The notes under the pieces: generated by a model
Seen by the model: the letters and a program-made list of their open reading frames with translations, nothing else
What the model was told of the DNA's origin: nothing
Databases searched by the model: none
From: Haemaphysalis longicornis
Lineage: Eukaryota; Arthropoda; Arachnida; Ixodida; Ixodidae
Reading direction: 5' to 3'
Length of the DNA stretch: 64,000 bases
Assembly (NCBI GenBank): GCA_013339765.2
Contig: CM023454.1
Span: 133,937,399-134,001,398 of the forward strand
Shown here: piece by piece, positions 1-9,439 of the stretch
Layout: each line of letters begins with the position of its first letter
Position numbering within the stretch: the stretch's first letter is position 1
Position numbers and translations under genes: made by a program

Positions 1-2060
1 ACGGCGTCGTAGGGAAATTCAATGTCACACTCAAATCGGTGGTCAAGAAAATGTGCCAAGAAAAGCCACGAACATGGGATCGCTACCTTGCACCACTACT
101 TTTTGCATACCGTGAGGTACCGCAAGCCAGCACGGGCTTTTCTCCGTTCGAACTAATCTACGGACACCACGTGCGTGGCCCATTGACTGTTCTAAAGGAA
201 CTTTGGACTAACGAGAACATTGACGGCGAGAGTGCGAACAACTTATGGCTACCTCGTTGACCTTCGTGACCGGCGTGCCGACTCGCGCATGAGGAGCTCC
301 AGAAGGCGCGCATCAAACAGAAAAGATACTATGACCGCATATGTCGCTCCAGGAAGCTCCGTCCCGGCGATAAAGTTCTTATTCTCCTACCCACCGACCT
401 CAACAAACTATTGATGCAATGAAAAGGGCCGTTCAAAGTGCTCGAGGCCAAGAACGACGTTGACTACTTGATCGATCTTGGTGGAAAGAGCAAGGTATTC
501 CACGTGAATATGCTGAAGGTATACGAAGACCGAGAACCTTCGCCTCCGCCTCAGGCATCAGCTGCCATTACAGCCAACGATGTCTCATCTGATGCAGAGA
601 ACGGGGACGACTGCGAAACAGAAAATGTTCTTCTGTCCGTACCACTCCACAGTACCCAGACAGCTGCAGACGTCAAGCTCTCTTCTTCTCTTGACGAGAG
701 CCAAATCACTCAAGTCCGAACGTTGGTCCAAGAGTACGCAACGATATTTTCAGATTTGCCGGGCAAGACTAACCTTGTCACCTGTTCGTTGAGTCTGACG
801 TTAGACAAACCGGTGCATATTCCCCAATACCCCATACCTCTCGCCTTACTCGAAGCAATTGAACGTGAAGTTCAGGAGATGCTGCGAATGGGCATCATCG
901 AGAAGTCGCAGTCATCTTATCATGCACCCATTGTGGTTGTTCGGAAGCCTGACGGCACCATTAGGCTGTGCATTGACTTCAGAGAGCTCAACAAGATTCT
1001 CCTCCTGGACTGTGAACCAATTCCCCGAATTGACGTTGTCCTGGCGCTTGTTGGGTCCAAAAGGTTCTTTTCGAAGTTTGACCTAACAAAAGGATATTGG
1101 CAAGTGCCAATGGCTAAGGACAGCCGTGAAAAAACCGCGTTTTCATGTGCGTCAGGTCTTTACCATTTCCGGTATATGCCGTTTGGTATTAATACTGCAC
1201 CGGCTGTCTTTGCTCGTCTCATGAGAGTTGTTCTGGGCGACTTGGCGAATGTCTACCATTATTTTGACGATGTAGTGATCGCCACGGATACATGGACAGA
1301 ACACCTTGATGCGCTAAGGCAAGTCTTCGAGCGAATTCAGCAGTCAAACTTGACCATCAAACCTAGCAAGTGCGAAATCGGGGAACACAGCATAACATTC
1401 CTGGGACATCAGATTGGCGGCTTACAAGTTAGGCCAATGCTCCAGACTCTGGAGAAGATCCTTGGTTCCAAGAGATCCTCTACCAAGAAAGCTGTGCAGT
1501 CCTTCCTTGGGTTGGCTAATTACTATCGGAAGTTTATACCGAATTACGCGGCCATTGCTAAGCCCCTAACGGATCTTACGCGAAAAGGACAACGCAACAT
1601 CGTCACCTGGGGTACGATGCAAGAAGAAACGTTCAACACCTTGAAGCACTGCCTCGCTTCTGCTCCCATACTTCACGCACCTGACCTCACTAAGCCCTTT
1701 GTCCTCCGTACTGATGCCTCATACACGAGCCTCGGGGCCGTGCTTCTGCAAAGTGATGATGAGGTACTGCACCCGGTAGCTTATGCCAGCCGCAACCTGT
1801 TGCCGCGAGAAACACGGTACTCGACAATCGAGCGTGAGTGTCTCGCATTGCTCTGGGCAGTACAGAAATTCCACATTTACTTGTACGGCAAGCAATTCAT
1901 CATCCAGTCAGACCACCAGCCCTTGCAGTACCTTCAAACGGCTAAACACGCGAAAAACCGAGTCCTGCGCTGGAGCTTGGCGCTACAAGAATATAGTTTC
2001 ACCGCCGAGTACATCAACGGAACCGACAACGTGGGAGCGGACTACATGAGTAGAGTTTAA
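1..2060 (+). pseudogene. Ty3/gypsy-type pol, integrase upstream of RT (Gmr1-like), 3' part
   Basis: Polyprotein of an LTR retrotransposon, cut by the left window edge. In order, it encodes the end of the integrase core (about 1-230, with the LLFAYREVPQAS and GFSPFELIYG blocks), the integrase C-terminal region (about 230-530, ending in a VNMLKVY motif), an acidic linker (to about 680), reverse transcriptase (about 700-1480, YFDD catalytic motif near 1258-1269) and RNase H (about 1690-2050, starting RTDAS and ending ADYMSRV). The stop is at 2058-2060. One open frame from 438 to 2060 joins the integrase tail to RT with no LTR between, so the order IN-RT-RH belongs to one element. Canonical gypsy elements have RT-RH-IN; the inverted order is known from Gmr1 elements. 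Decay: a frameshift near 260-300 and a TGA at 420-422 where the family has tryptophan. The domain calls are firm; assignment to the Gmr1 clade is inferred from order. Confidence 0.85.
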
Positions 2061-2243
2061 CTGTTCTAATGTGGCAGCGATTTCTAAGGAACGACTACCT
2101 TTACAATTATATGATTACCGGACTTTTTGCACACCTTATCATTTTGTGTGCATGTACTGTGAAATGCAATATCAAGCGCATCGGGGCTCCGCACTTCACT
2201 GTAGTAGAATAGTTGTTCCCCAACAACTTTCTTAAGGTGGGGG
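2061..2243 (+). other. 3' untranslated spacer and polypurine tract of the Gmr1-like element
   Basis: Short non-coding stretch between the pol stop and the 3' LTR. It ends in a purine-rich run, AAGGTGGGGG, directly before the LTR. This is the expected position and composition for the plus-strand primer of an LTR retrotransposon. Confidence 0.6.
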
Positions 2244-3009
2244 TGATGTGATGAGTGGCTCGGAGGGGGCACGGTGAAAGTAGTGAAAGAAGATTTCACA
2301 TCGCGGGAGACACCAAGTGGCCGCTGGGAAAAAGACACCACGGAGAAGAAGAAGACGAGGGTGTGGTGCGAGCAAGCGCTGCGAACCCGGGAAGTGCAGG
2401 GCGACCGAGACAGGGCACGGTTGGACTGGGCATTCCCACGTCAGACGTCCGGTCGACGTGCCGTCCGCTACGAGACCGTCGCCATCGGTGACCAAGGCGA
2501 GCTTCCGTCTGGGTGCGGCTCGGGCACGAGTGATCGCAAGGCTCTGCCGCGTCGTCACGTTCCGGCTCGAGCCAGGGTTTCTGCTGCTGCGAGGCCGACG
2601 TTCGTGGTGCGTCAGCGCTCCATGCTCCTGCTCGGACCGCCGGGTTTGCTAAGTCCTGGCCACGACTTCCGGGCCTGGTGTGCTTGGTCGCGGAGGTGTT
2701 TCCGGAGCGTCCCACACCAGCTCGTTTGGTGACCTGTCCGTGAAGCGGCCGGCCAAGTTTGCGAGCCTCACCCTCGACGACCACTGCGCCCCAACGAGAC
2801 ATACCTGTGAGCCGTGCTCAACGCAACTGTTTTGCGGGTCTAGCGACAGCCACTGTCGTGGAAAGCTAACCGCACCCGTTTTGCGAACATTTCTTTTTTT
2901 TTGAGTGACCTTCATCTCCTTGAGTGGCTAAATATGTTGTAAATACATTCCATCCTGTGTGTGCGTCCGGCATTCTTCTCATTGGGTTCTGCACGATCCT
3001 AGCGTAACA
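2244..3009 (+). repeat. 3' LTR of the Gmr1-like element
   Basis: Proposed LTR of about 766 bp. It starts TGATGTGATG right after the polypurine tract and ends GCGTAACA, giving TG...CA termini. It is GC-rich and holds several overlapping open frames on both strands, none with a recognisable domain. The partner 5' LTR lies outside the window, so the borders rest on the polypurine tract and the terminal dinucleotides only; a start at 2249 is also possible. Confidence 0.55.
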
Positions 3010-3436
3010 ATGGCCTTTATATTTAGCTCTTGGAAGCATATTGTATGGCTGTTATGTATAATTTCACCTTTATATTGCACCTGCTACAGCAGCAGGTAAT
3101 ATTCCAAGGACATGAAAAAATGGCGGTTTAACACGCCAAAGATACACTTGGGATATGGGGAGCATTGTAGGGGAAGGCTTCGCATTATTTTGAACACCTG
3201 GGTATTTTTTGTGCGCACAGAAATCTCGACACACGGGCGTCTTCACGTGTTGCCTCCATCTGAAAAGCGGCCACACCAAGCGGTATCAAACCGACATTTG
3301 CCTCCACACCACACCACCCTAGCCACTGCAGTGGGTTAAATATATGAAAAGGTTTGGAGTACAAATGAAAATATTAATCATCCGTCTCATTTTCCCAATC
3401 GATCAACCTTTTCAAATCTACTATGCACCCGCCCCG
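3010..3436. other. no recognisable feature
   Basis: About 430 bases of mixed-composition DNA between the Gmr1-like LTR and the LINE F remnant. I see no domain, repeat tail or tRNA-like motif. Confidence 0.4.
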
Positions 3437-4500
3437 CTACCGGCCTACCAAAACACCTTTGTCTCAAGAGGTAATCAGGCTGTTGTTAATGAAGTAAGTT
3501 TTTACAATTCGAGACTTGTCACCGTTAAAGTAATGCACTTTGTTTTAGAGATAAGCGGCATTAGCCATTTGCAGCACCAGGAGTTATTTGTGCTAAGATG
3601 AGATTGAAAGCATTGACGGTAGTAGTTGAAAGAAATTGTGTGATAAATCACAACATCGTCTGCAAATAGACCTACATGGGAGGATATGCAACATGGAAGA
3701 TATATACAGGACCAAGCAACCTGCCTGGGGGGACAACTAAGTGGCACGGACAAAAGAAGTATATAGTTATTGGGAGAAAAAGCTTCATTCAAGAATGAAA
3801 ATCTTTCGCTCAAGTGAGGACCTAAGGGTGAAGTTTGAGAAGTAGTCTGGGGTGCAATGCGATTGAATGCCTTAGATAAATCGAGAAAAACTACCGCAGT
3901 TTGTAAGCCTGTGTCTATGCATCAATGTAGATCGTGAACAAATCCTGAAAGTTGTGTTTCTCAAGTAACCCTTGTGAAAACCGTGGTGATATTCGAATGT
4001 GATATTGTGCTTTTATAAATAATTAGCGACTTGAGAGTGGATGAATTGTTCGCCGAATTGTTCCATATGGTGCTTGTTAGGGAAATTTAATGGTGAAGTA
4101 CCGTCTTCTGATTTAAAGATTGGTGCTACCTCGACTATCCTCCAATCATTGAGAATAGTGCCTGTCATGAGAGACTGCGAAAAAAAGTGCTGTCGAAATT
4201 CTACAGACTGCAGGATGTACTTTTCGGTATAGTGTGATTAATACCACAATGATCTGACGTAGATAAAATTGTAAGCCTACTTAAAATAGAAAGTAGTTCC
4301 ACACCAGTTTGTATTGCAAGTTCAAAGCCATATCGAAAGATCCTAAATGTTTGCTTGGCTTGATTACATACGAATACTTCCTTCAGAGTCAGTTCAGTTT
4401 CTCTTCTTGCCCTTAGGCATCTGCCCCAGATTCTCTTCGATATCTCTGCTAAGCAATGACACGCTCCAAACGCACAGCACTGCTTCATGAAAATGTTTCA
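3437..4500 (-). pseudogene. LINE F: decayed CR1/Jockey-group reverse transcriptase
   Basis: Badly decayed non-LTR retrotransposon RT on the minus strand. Read from 4500 downward it shows the RT entry region (4450-4200), a block with TGTILNDWRIVEVAPIFKS (about 4190-4100), the DLSKAF catalytic block (about 3890-3850) and FADDVVIY (about 3690-3660, the FADD catalytic motif). A TYFINNS block at about 3500-3470 matches the region after the RT palm in CR1-like LINEs. Stops and frameshifts separate the blocks. No endonuclease or 3' tail is recognisable, so it is truncated at both ends. Clade placement is by motif style only. Confidence 0.7.
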
Positions 4501-5539
4501 AATAACCAGAGGTCACAGCACTGCTAACAGCTATACATCATGGCAGGTTCCACAACATGCAATAACTAACCTGAAAGCACATAACGGGTGGGTGCACCGA
4601 TATGGCCGCAGTGCCTGGACCGATTTTTCGAGCAAATGCGCTGGCTTCTGAACGGGTGGTCCAAGCGGCCAGATGATGGATGAAGGAATGACTATTCCTG
4701 GCGGTAAAGCGTACGGCGCACCAAAGAAAGGCCAGGCATTACTTGGGTACAGCAGGTGCAGTGTCGGTTGGCCAGGGGAGGCCCTGGCGAAGCCTTTGAA
4801 ACTGCACTGAAAGGCAGCCGACCCAGGACAGCCACCAGCAGCACCTGCAGGTGCATAATCCGTGAGTGTGCTGACACTTGTATGAAATACAAGAAGAGCA
4901 CACACAAAGCACGAATGCTTACATCAAGTAGATTTTCAATCGTTTAAAGACAGTAACCTCCAATGCATAAGAACATTACCGTAACGCCCAAAGTGAAATT
5001 TAGGTCACAGTAGGAATGTATTTATTAGACCCGCAGGTACTGTGAGTGGGGTATGCATGATATATGCAAAGCTCACTGCTAAGCTAATTTGCATGGAACG
5101 CATGCTAGCAGCCCATCTGTATCCCTTGCTTTCAATCGGAACTGGTATTTGATAGTTTGGGCTCCTACACTTCAATGTCTGACTTGTTTCTGCCTGTTCA
5201 ATTCTCCAATATAAATCGAGTTGAGTGAGTGCCTACAGCTTTCTTGTTAGTCTTTATTCGCGTGCGGTTTTGCGAAAATGGAAACTTCTGAATTCGCTCA
5301 ATTTTCTGCACTAATTTAAACAATACATATGCCTCTGATATCGAGCCCCAGACTTCCCTCGAGCTACTCTGACGAAATCGGCAGGCACCTGGTAGGTGTT
5401 GTGAAATCTCCCCCACTACCCCGAGAATATTGTAATTCCCTGCGGGGCCACATGTACGCATTTCACCTCCAATTTCCACGTGTGTGAATTCTATACCTCT
5501 ATGAAGTCTCAGACGGGCGTCGTCATATACGTGCCGGAC
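4501..5539. other. no recognisable feature
   Basis: About 1 kb with no coding block, repeat tail or tRNA-derived motif that I can support. A 124-codon minus frame at 4531-4905 has no recognisable domain. Confidence 0.4.
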
Positions 5540-5960
5540 TCATGAAGATCGGCAACTTCAGTCGTCGGGAAATCGCCGCACTCGCTCGCTGGCGCGCGGC
5601 CCGAATTCTCTCGCCGTTCCCTGCCCTTGCATACTATTTTCTCCCCCTTGCAGTCTGTAAATTCTCATCTGTTAAACTACACCTCCTGCGTCCTCATCTC
5701 TTGCCTGCTTTTCTTCAAGCACAACTCCGCCAGCACCCCGTCGACGCGTACGCCATCGGGGAGCGTTGGCGAGCGAGTAACGCAATTTCACGACGCTGTT
5801 GCCGAGCGTCACGAGAACGGCACGCATATCGCGGCCCCAAGACCGCGAGTTCGCTACGGCGGCAGCCGGTCTCGCAAGCGCAATAGCTGCGAAGCGCATT
5901 GCACGGAATTTGGGTAGCGGGGGAGACTTCGCAACACCTACGAGACGCCAGCCACGGAAT
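5540..5960. other. CpG-rich block
   Basis: This stretch is visibly enriched in CpG and GC compared with its neighbours, with clusters of CGCG, GCGAGCG and GACGC words. It is open in more than one frame on both strands, which is what high GC alone produces. It could be an unmethylated promoter-like island, an LTR or a decayed GC-rich element. I see no start site, TATA box or domain that decides between these. Confidence 0.35.
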
Positions 5961-6200
5961 CAAGTGTATGCTTTCTTTTTTTTTTTAGCAGCCGTGTACT
6001 ACAGCGCGAGCATCGTAGCCAAGGTCTAGCTTCAGCGTAAATTGATGCTGACTTCTGCGGAAACGGTGGAATAGGCGCCAAACAAGTATGCTAAATCACA
6101 TAGGCTCTCAGAGCAAATGAGATGAGGGTCTAGTGAGCCACAGACCGATAAACACCACAACACGTTCCAACCAAATACAGAATAATAAAAATGCGTACTT

Positions 6201-6345
6201 ACCCTAGCAAAACGATGTTTCCAACGTACAATTCTCCTTCACTGTCGTCTTCATCGCGCGGAACCAACACGCTTTGTTCGAACGCAATGTCATCCACTTT
6301 TGACGCGCAGTATTTTATGCGGCGATGATCGTTCTTCCCGGGTCC
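6201..6345 (-). CDS. candidate internal exon, acidic peptide, function unknown
   Basis: On the minus strand one frame runs from about 6345 to 6201. It includes the pieces RRIKYCASKVDD and LVPRDEDDSEGELYVG and ends exactly at a canonical donor, G|GTAAGTACG. The peptide is non-repetitive and acidic near its end, unlike the surrounding noncoding DNA. Upstream in the same frame is a stop within TGTGTTGA; an AG preceded by pyrimidines (GGGAAG|AACG) could be the acceptor. I do not recognise the protein and cannot find a matching next exon. It may be a host exon, an exon of an unrecognised DNA transposon, or chance. Confidence 0.3.
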
Positions 6346-6865
6346 CCATGTTCAACACACGCGTAGGTTGGAAGGGTAGACATCACCCATAAAGCCTTTA
6401 TAACTATGATTTAAGCTTGACATAGATAAAACTGAACCAAATGCGCCAGCACAAAACGCTTCGGCACAAAACGCCATGAACAACACACAAAAAGTGAGAG
6501 ATAGTTGCCAGACTTCAATAACAGCACCTGTGTGTTTGACAGAAATTGTGTTAGTGCTGCAATATTGGTAATTATCTTTCTGATTTCAAACTCTAAAACG
6601 TGTTTATAACTTGAATTTGAGGTTTTTTAACGCAAAAGTGAATACACATAAAGTAACTGACATATATACTGATATTGTAAAGAAGTTTTGACGTTTGTTT
6701 TGGTTTAGTTTTCACCGCGCGCTTCTCAAGAGAGGGGGTGCGAGAAAACAAGCTACTTTGGGTTTAGGAAGGGGGTGGTAAATGTCGGCGTGATGAAAGC
6801 AAGGAACAGGCGCTTACCCTGGTCTTAAAAAAGGAGCTAATAAAACCCTCGCCAGAAAAAAAAAG
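6346..6865. other. no recognisable feature
   Basis: AT-rich noncoding DNA between the candidate exon and the tRNA-like relic. I see no supported feature. A run of A at 6856-6864 reads as a T run on the minus strand and directly follows the tRNA-like sequence. Confidence 0.35.
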
Positions 6866-6950
6866 CGAGGTTCGACGAGGAATCGAACCATGGACCTCCA
6901 AAACAGAAAGCGGACGCGTTAACACACCGCTATCTCGGCAGCGGGCCGGG
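6866..6950 (-). repeat. tRNA-derived relic (SINE head or pseudo-tRNA)
   Basis: The minus strand holds a perfect Pol III B box, GGTTCGATTCC (6879-6889), an A-box-like stretch about 35 nt upstream (TAGCGGTGTGTTAACG) and a run of nine T right after the 3' end, which would terminate Pol III. The acceptor and T stems do not pair well, so a working tRNA is unlikely. A tRNA-derived SINE head or an old tRNA pseudogene is the better reading. Confidence 0.5.
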
Positions 6951-7027
6951 ACCGCCTAAAACAACTGTATACTTACGTAAGTTGTCAACAAATCCTGTCG
7001 TTTGTGTCTAGTTTATGCTGCATTTTT

Positions 7028-7290
7028 GAATTCTGGCTGTCCTAACGCTTGTTTCTCACGCACCGATCTTGCTGACTACGCGACGTTGCTAGCGCTGCAA
7101 GCGATTGAGCCAAAGCTCCCTTATTTGACCACAAGAAAAGCTATCGCAGGTCAACCCGACGTTTTCTGCGCAAGCCACGGTAGCTACGAATGAAATGGAA
7201 TGTGCCGTCAGAATTCTGGCGTTGATAACGCTTGTTTGTCCGGCACCGTCTTGCAGACAAGCAACGCCGCGGTAATGCTACAAGCCATGT
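7028..7290 (+). repeat. degenerate tandem repeat, about 183-bp unit (copy site 1)
   Basis: A unit starting GAATTCTGGC at 7028 is followed by a second, partial unit starting GAATTCTGGC at 7211, a period of 183 bp. Shared blocks include AACGCTTGTTT, GCACCG, CTTGC and CTACAAGC/CTGCAAGC. A related array is present at 58154-58500 in this window, so this is a dispersed satellite-like or internal repeat family. The second unit fades after about 7290. Confidence 0.6.
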
Positions 7291-7860
7291 CACTCCGGGC
7301 ATGTCAGGCGCATCAAACCCGTCGTGTAAAACGACTGCTAACAGTGCGAAAACCTCTGAGTTTGTAACAAGTGGGTATAATGCAAGGCAATTATTAGATA
7401 GCGACCGAAGCATGCGGTGGCGACGGCGTCATAGGTACAGCGAACAGGTACTGTGGACGGCAGCGACGAGCGAAAAAGATTTTACAGGGGCAGCCCCCGG
7501 CGGCCTGGGCAAAAAAGGAAGATAGAACCCCTGCATACACGCCCTCGAAGAAAGCTGTACAGCCGATTCAGTTTGTTCTTGACGAAGAGCAACCGAGGCT
7601 GAAGCAACAAACTATTGCGCTTGCCGTGGTATGAGCCAAAGCATATCTTGACATCGTTATGTTATCGTTCATCTGTCTGTTACTTATTGAAGGGAAAAAT
7701 CTGAACACAAACGTTGACGTCTAGCGTATATGCCAGACATGGACGCTGCTGTTTAGGCCCTAAAAACACCTTCAGGGCGTCTGTCGGTTCTGTTTGATGG
7801 CGCGCTCGCGCCGCTGATTACCAACAAGGCGTCTGTTGGCGTTCACTGATCGTGTTGGCG
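7291..7860. other. no recognisable feature
   Basis: About 570 bases with short open frames only. No domain, tail or tRNA-like box is supported. Confidence 0.35.
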
Positions 7861-7875
7861 GGCCGGTAAATGCCA

Positions 7876-8042
7876 TCACTCCCTGTCGGAAGACTCCCTG
7901 TCGGAAGACTACGCTGTTGGACAATAGAGTGCCGACAGAGCTTCTTATTGGCTCCACAAACTCCATCAAGGTTAAGCTCTCTGTTGGAAGACTAGGCTAT
8001 TGGGACGATACAGTGCGGACAGAATTTCTTATTGGCCCCACA
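7876..8042 (+). repeat. imperfect tandem repeat, roughly 100-bp spacing
   Basis: Two diverged copies of a segment running from CTCCCTGTCGGAAGAC or CTCTGTTGGAAGAC to CTTATTGGCTCCACA or CTTATTGGCCCCACA. In the first copy the opening CTCCCTGTCGGAAGA word is itself duplicated. GTTGG and TTGGA words recur through the stretch. No coding potential is recognised. Confidence 0.5.
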
Positions 8043-8229
8043 GGCGTGCTGTCAGCCCAACAGGAAAGTCTTGTTGGACTTTTTGTCCGGGTAGTGGGCT
8101 CACATATCCCAACCTAGCATCAGTTGTCGAGACTCTTGTCTCGCCGGGAACTGCTCAGCTGAGAGCTCAGACAAGAATGCTTTCTAACGGCAAAGTTCGG
8201 CCTTATAGCACCTAAGTATTATTCTCTCT

Positions 8230-8856
8230 CGGAAACGCCCCTCTAGGTTCTGTACACGTGTAAGGGAGGGCTCAAATTCGCATAGAGAGCTGTCACTCCG
8301 CCATCTTCGCAATATTCGCACCACCACGTTCAGGTCAAAAGCAGGTCCGCGGGCGAGAACGCACGCGGCGGCGAGGGGTGGGCGTGAAAAGAGGCGGCTA
8401 TACAAAGTGCCGACGAGGGCGCGTAACAATGCTGCCCCGTGGGCAAGCCGCTGCGGGTGCAGTCAGACGACGATCACCACCCCACGGATGTCCGCTATGT
8501 CCACAATTCTGGAAAATTGCGGGACGGTCTGCATTCTTTAAGGTGGATTATCCCCGCGGCATTCATCCATCCAAAAAACCCCGTCTCCCGAACGCGCCGC
8601 AGCGAATTGGCGGCGAGAACAGCGTAGAGTTTTCTGTGCAATGCCTCTTGACCGAGGGGCGGGGATCTTTCCTTTCAAACTCACGGCCGGTGCGCCTCGC
8701 CGCGGAGCTCATGAGGAGACCTTACAACTCTCTCCTTTGAGGGTTATATTGGATCTCTTGGTGCAGTCAATTCGAAAGCAATTCAAAAGGGCACAGGGTT
8801 CATCCCACCTTCAGGCTGGCCGCTGACCTCATGAGGGGACCTTCAAGCCCGTTACA
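8230..8856 (-). repeat. probable 3' LTR of a gypsy fragment
   Basis: On the minus strand a TGTAACGGGCTTG start at 8856 follows about 60 bases after an integrase stop codon, as expected for a 3' LTR. Within it, AAGGTC-CCTCATGAG is repeated twice (near 8840-8820 and 8730-8705). The distal border is uncertain; 8230 marks where the composition changes, not a seen terminus. Confidence 0.4.
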
Positions 8857-8915
8857 TGTCGCCCTGCGGCAGAAGCAACGTGCCGGTGCTGAAGATGGTC
8901 GAAGCTGAGGACTAC

Positions 8916-9420
8916 TTAATCACGGTAGAAGTACGGGTTAAGGCGGGACGCATGCACAAGTTATCTTGGTTACGCAGTTGATGACGAGGAAGTGACTTGA
9001 ATCATTTTGTTCGTCACAGAAGTAACCAAACTAATTATGCCATATCGGCCTTGAAGCGCGACACTAATTTATGGGACACCCCGAAATGGCGAGGAAGTGT
9101 CGACGGGAGGACTAGGGAGCCATGTAGGAAACACCGATCAGGGTTGGTCTTGTCATAGTGAAGCTTCTTGCAGACCAGTGATGCCACATTGTTAGTGCGG
9201 GTGATCTGGGGAGTTATGTTCGGGGCTTGGTAGAGTCAGACAACATGGTGTCCATGTGCTGGGCAAGGTCACGGTCGTAAAGGAGTAGCAAAGTAGAGCG
9301 CCCAAAAGTGTCGAGGTGGGGTGAAAATTGTAGGCGAAAGTAACGAAAGGGCGACGACAGAGAGAAGTTGTGGGTTTTTTGGCACAGAAACCGTTTGGTC
9401 ACACTGCGCCATACAAAAGG
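8916..9420 (-). pseudogene. gypsy integrase C-terminal fragment
   Basis: Minus-strand remnant of a Ty3/gypsy integrase. From 9400 downward it shows SPFVTFAYN in one frame and LLLYDRDLAQHMDTMLSD in another. These are the two adjacent conserved blocks near the end of the integrase core, now separated by a frameshift. At about 8985-8916 the C-terminal block VHASRLNPYFYRD is followed by TAA (stop at 8916-8918). RT and RNase H are absent, so only the 3' end of the element remains. It is related in style to gypsy-3 and gypsy-4 in this window. Confidence 0.65.
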
Positions 9421-9439
9421 TGAGATGTATTTTTCAGAA

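Noticed and set aside
2232..2802. Several long overlapping frames on both strands
   Set aside because: They lie in the GC-rich Gmr1-like LTR, where stop codons are rare by composition.
4531..4905. 124-codon minus-strand frame
   Set aside because: Two overlapping frames are open here, neither shows a domain, and no neighbouring exon or signal supports it.
6866..6950. Functional tRNA gene
   Set aside because: The B box is perfect and a T run follows, but the acceptor and T stems do not pair, so it is kept only as a tRNA-derived relic.
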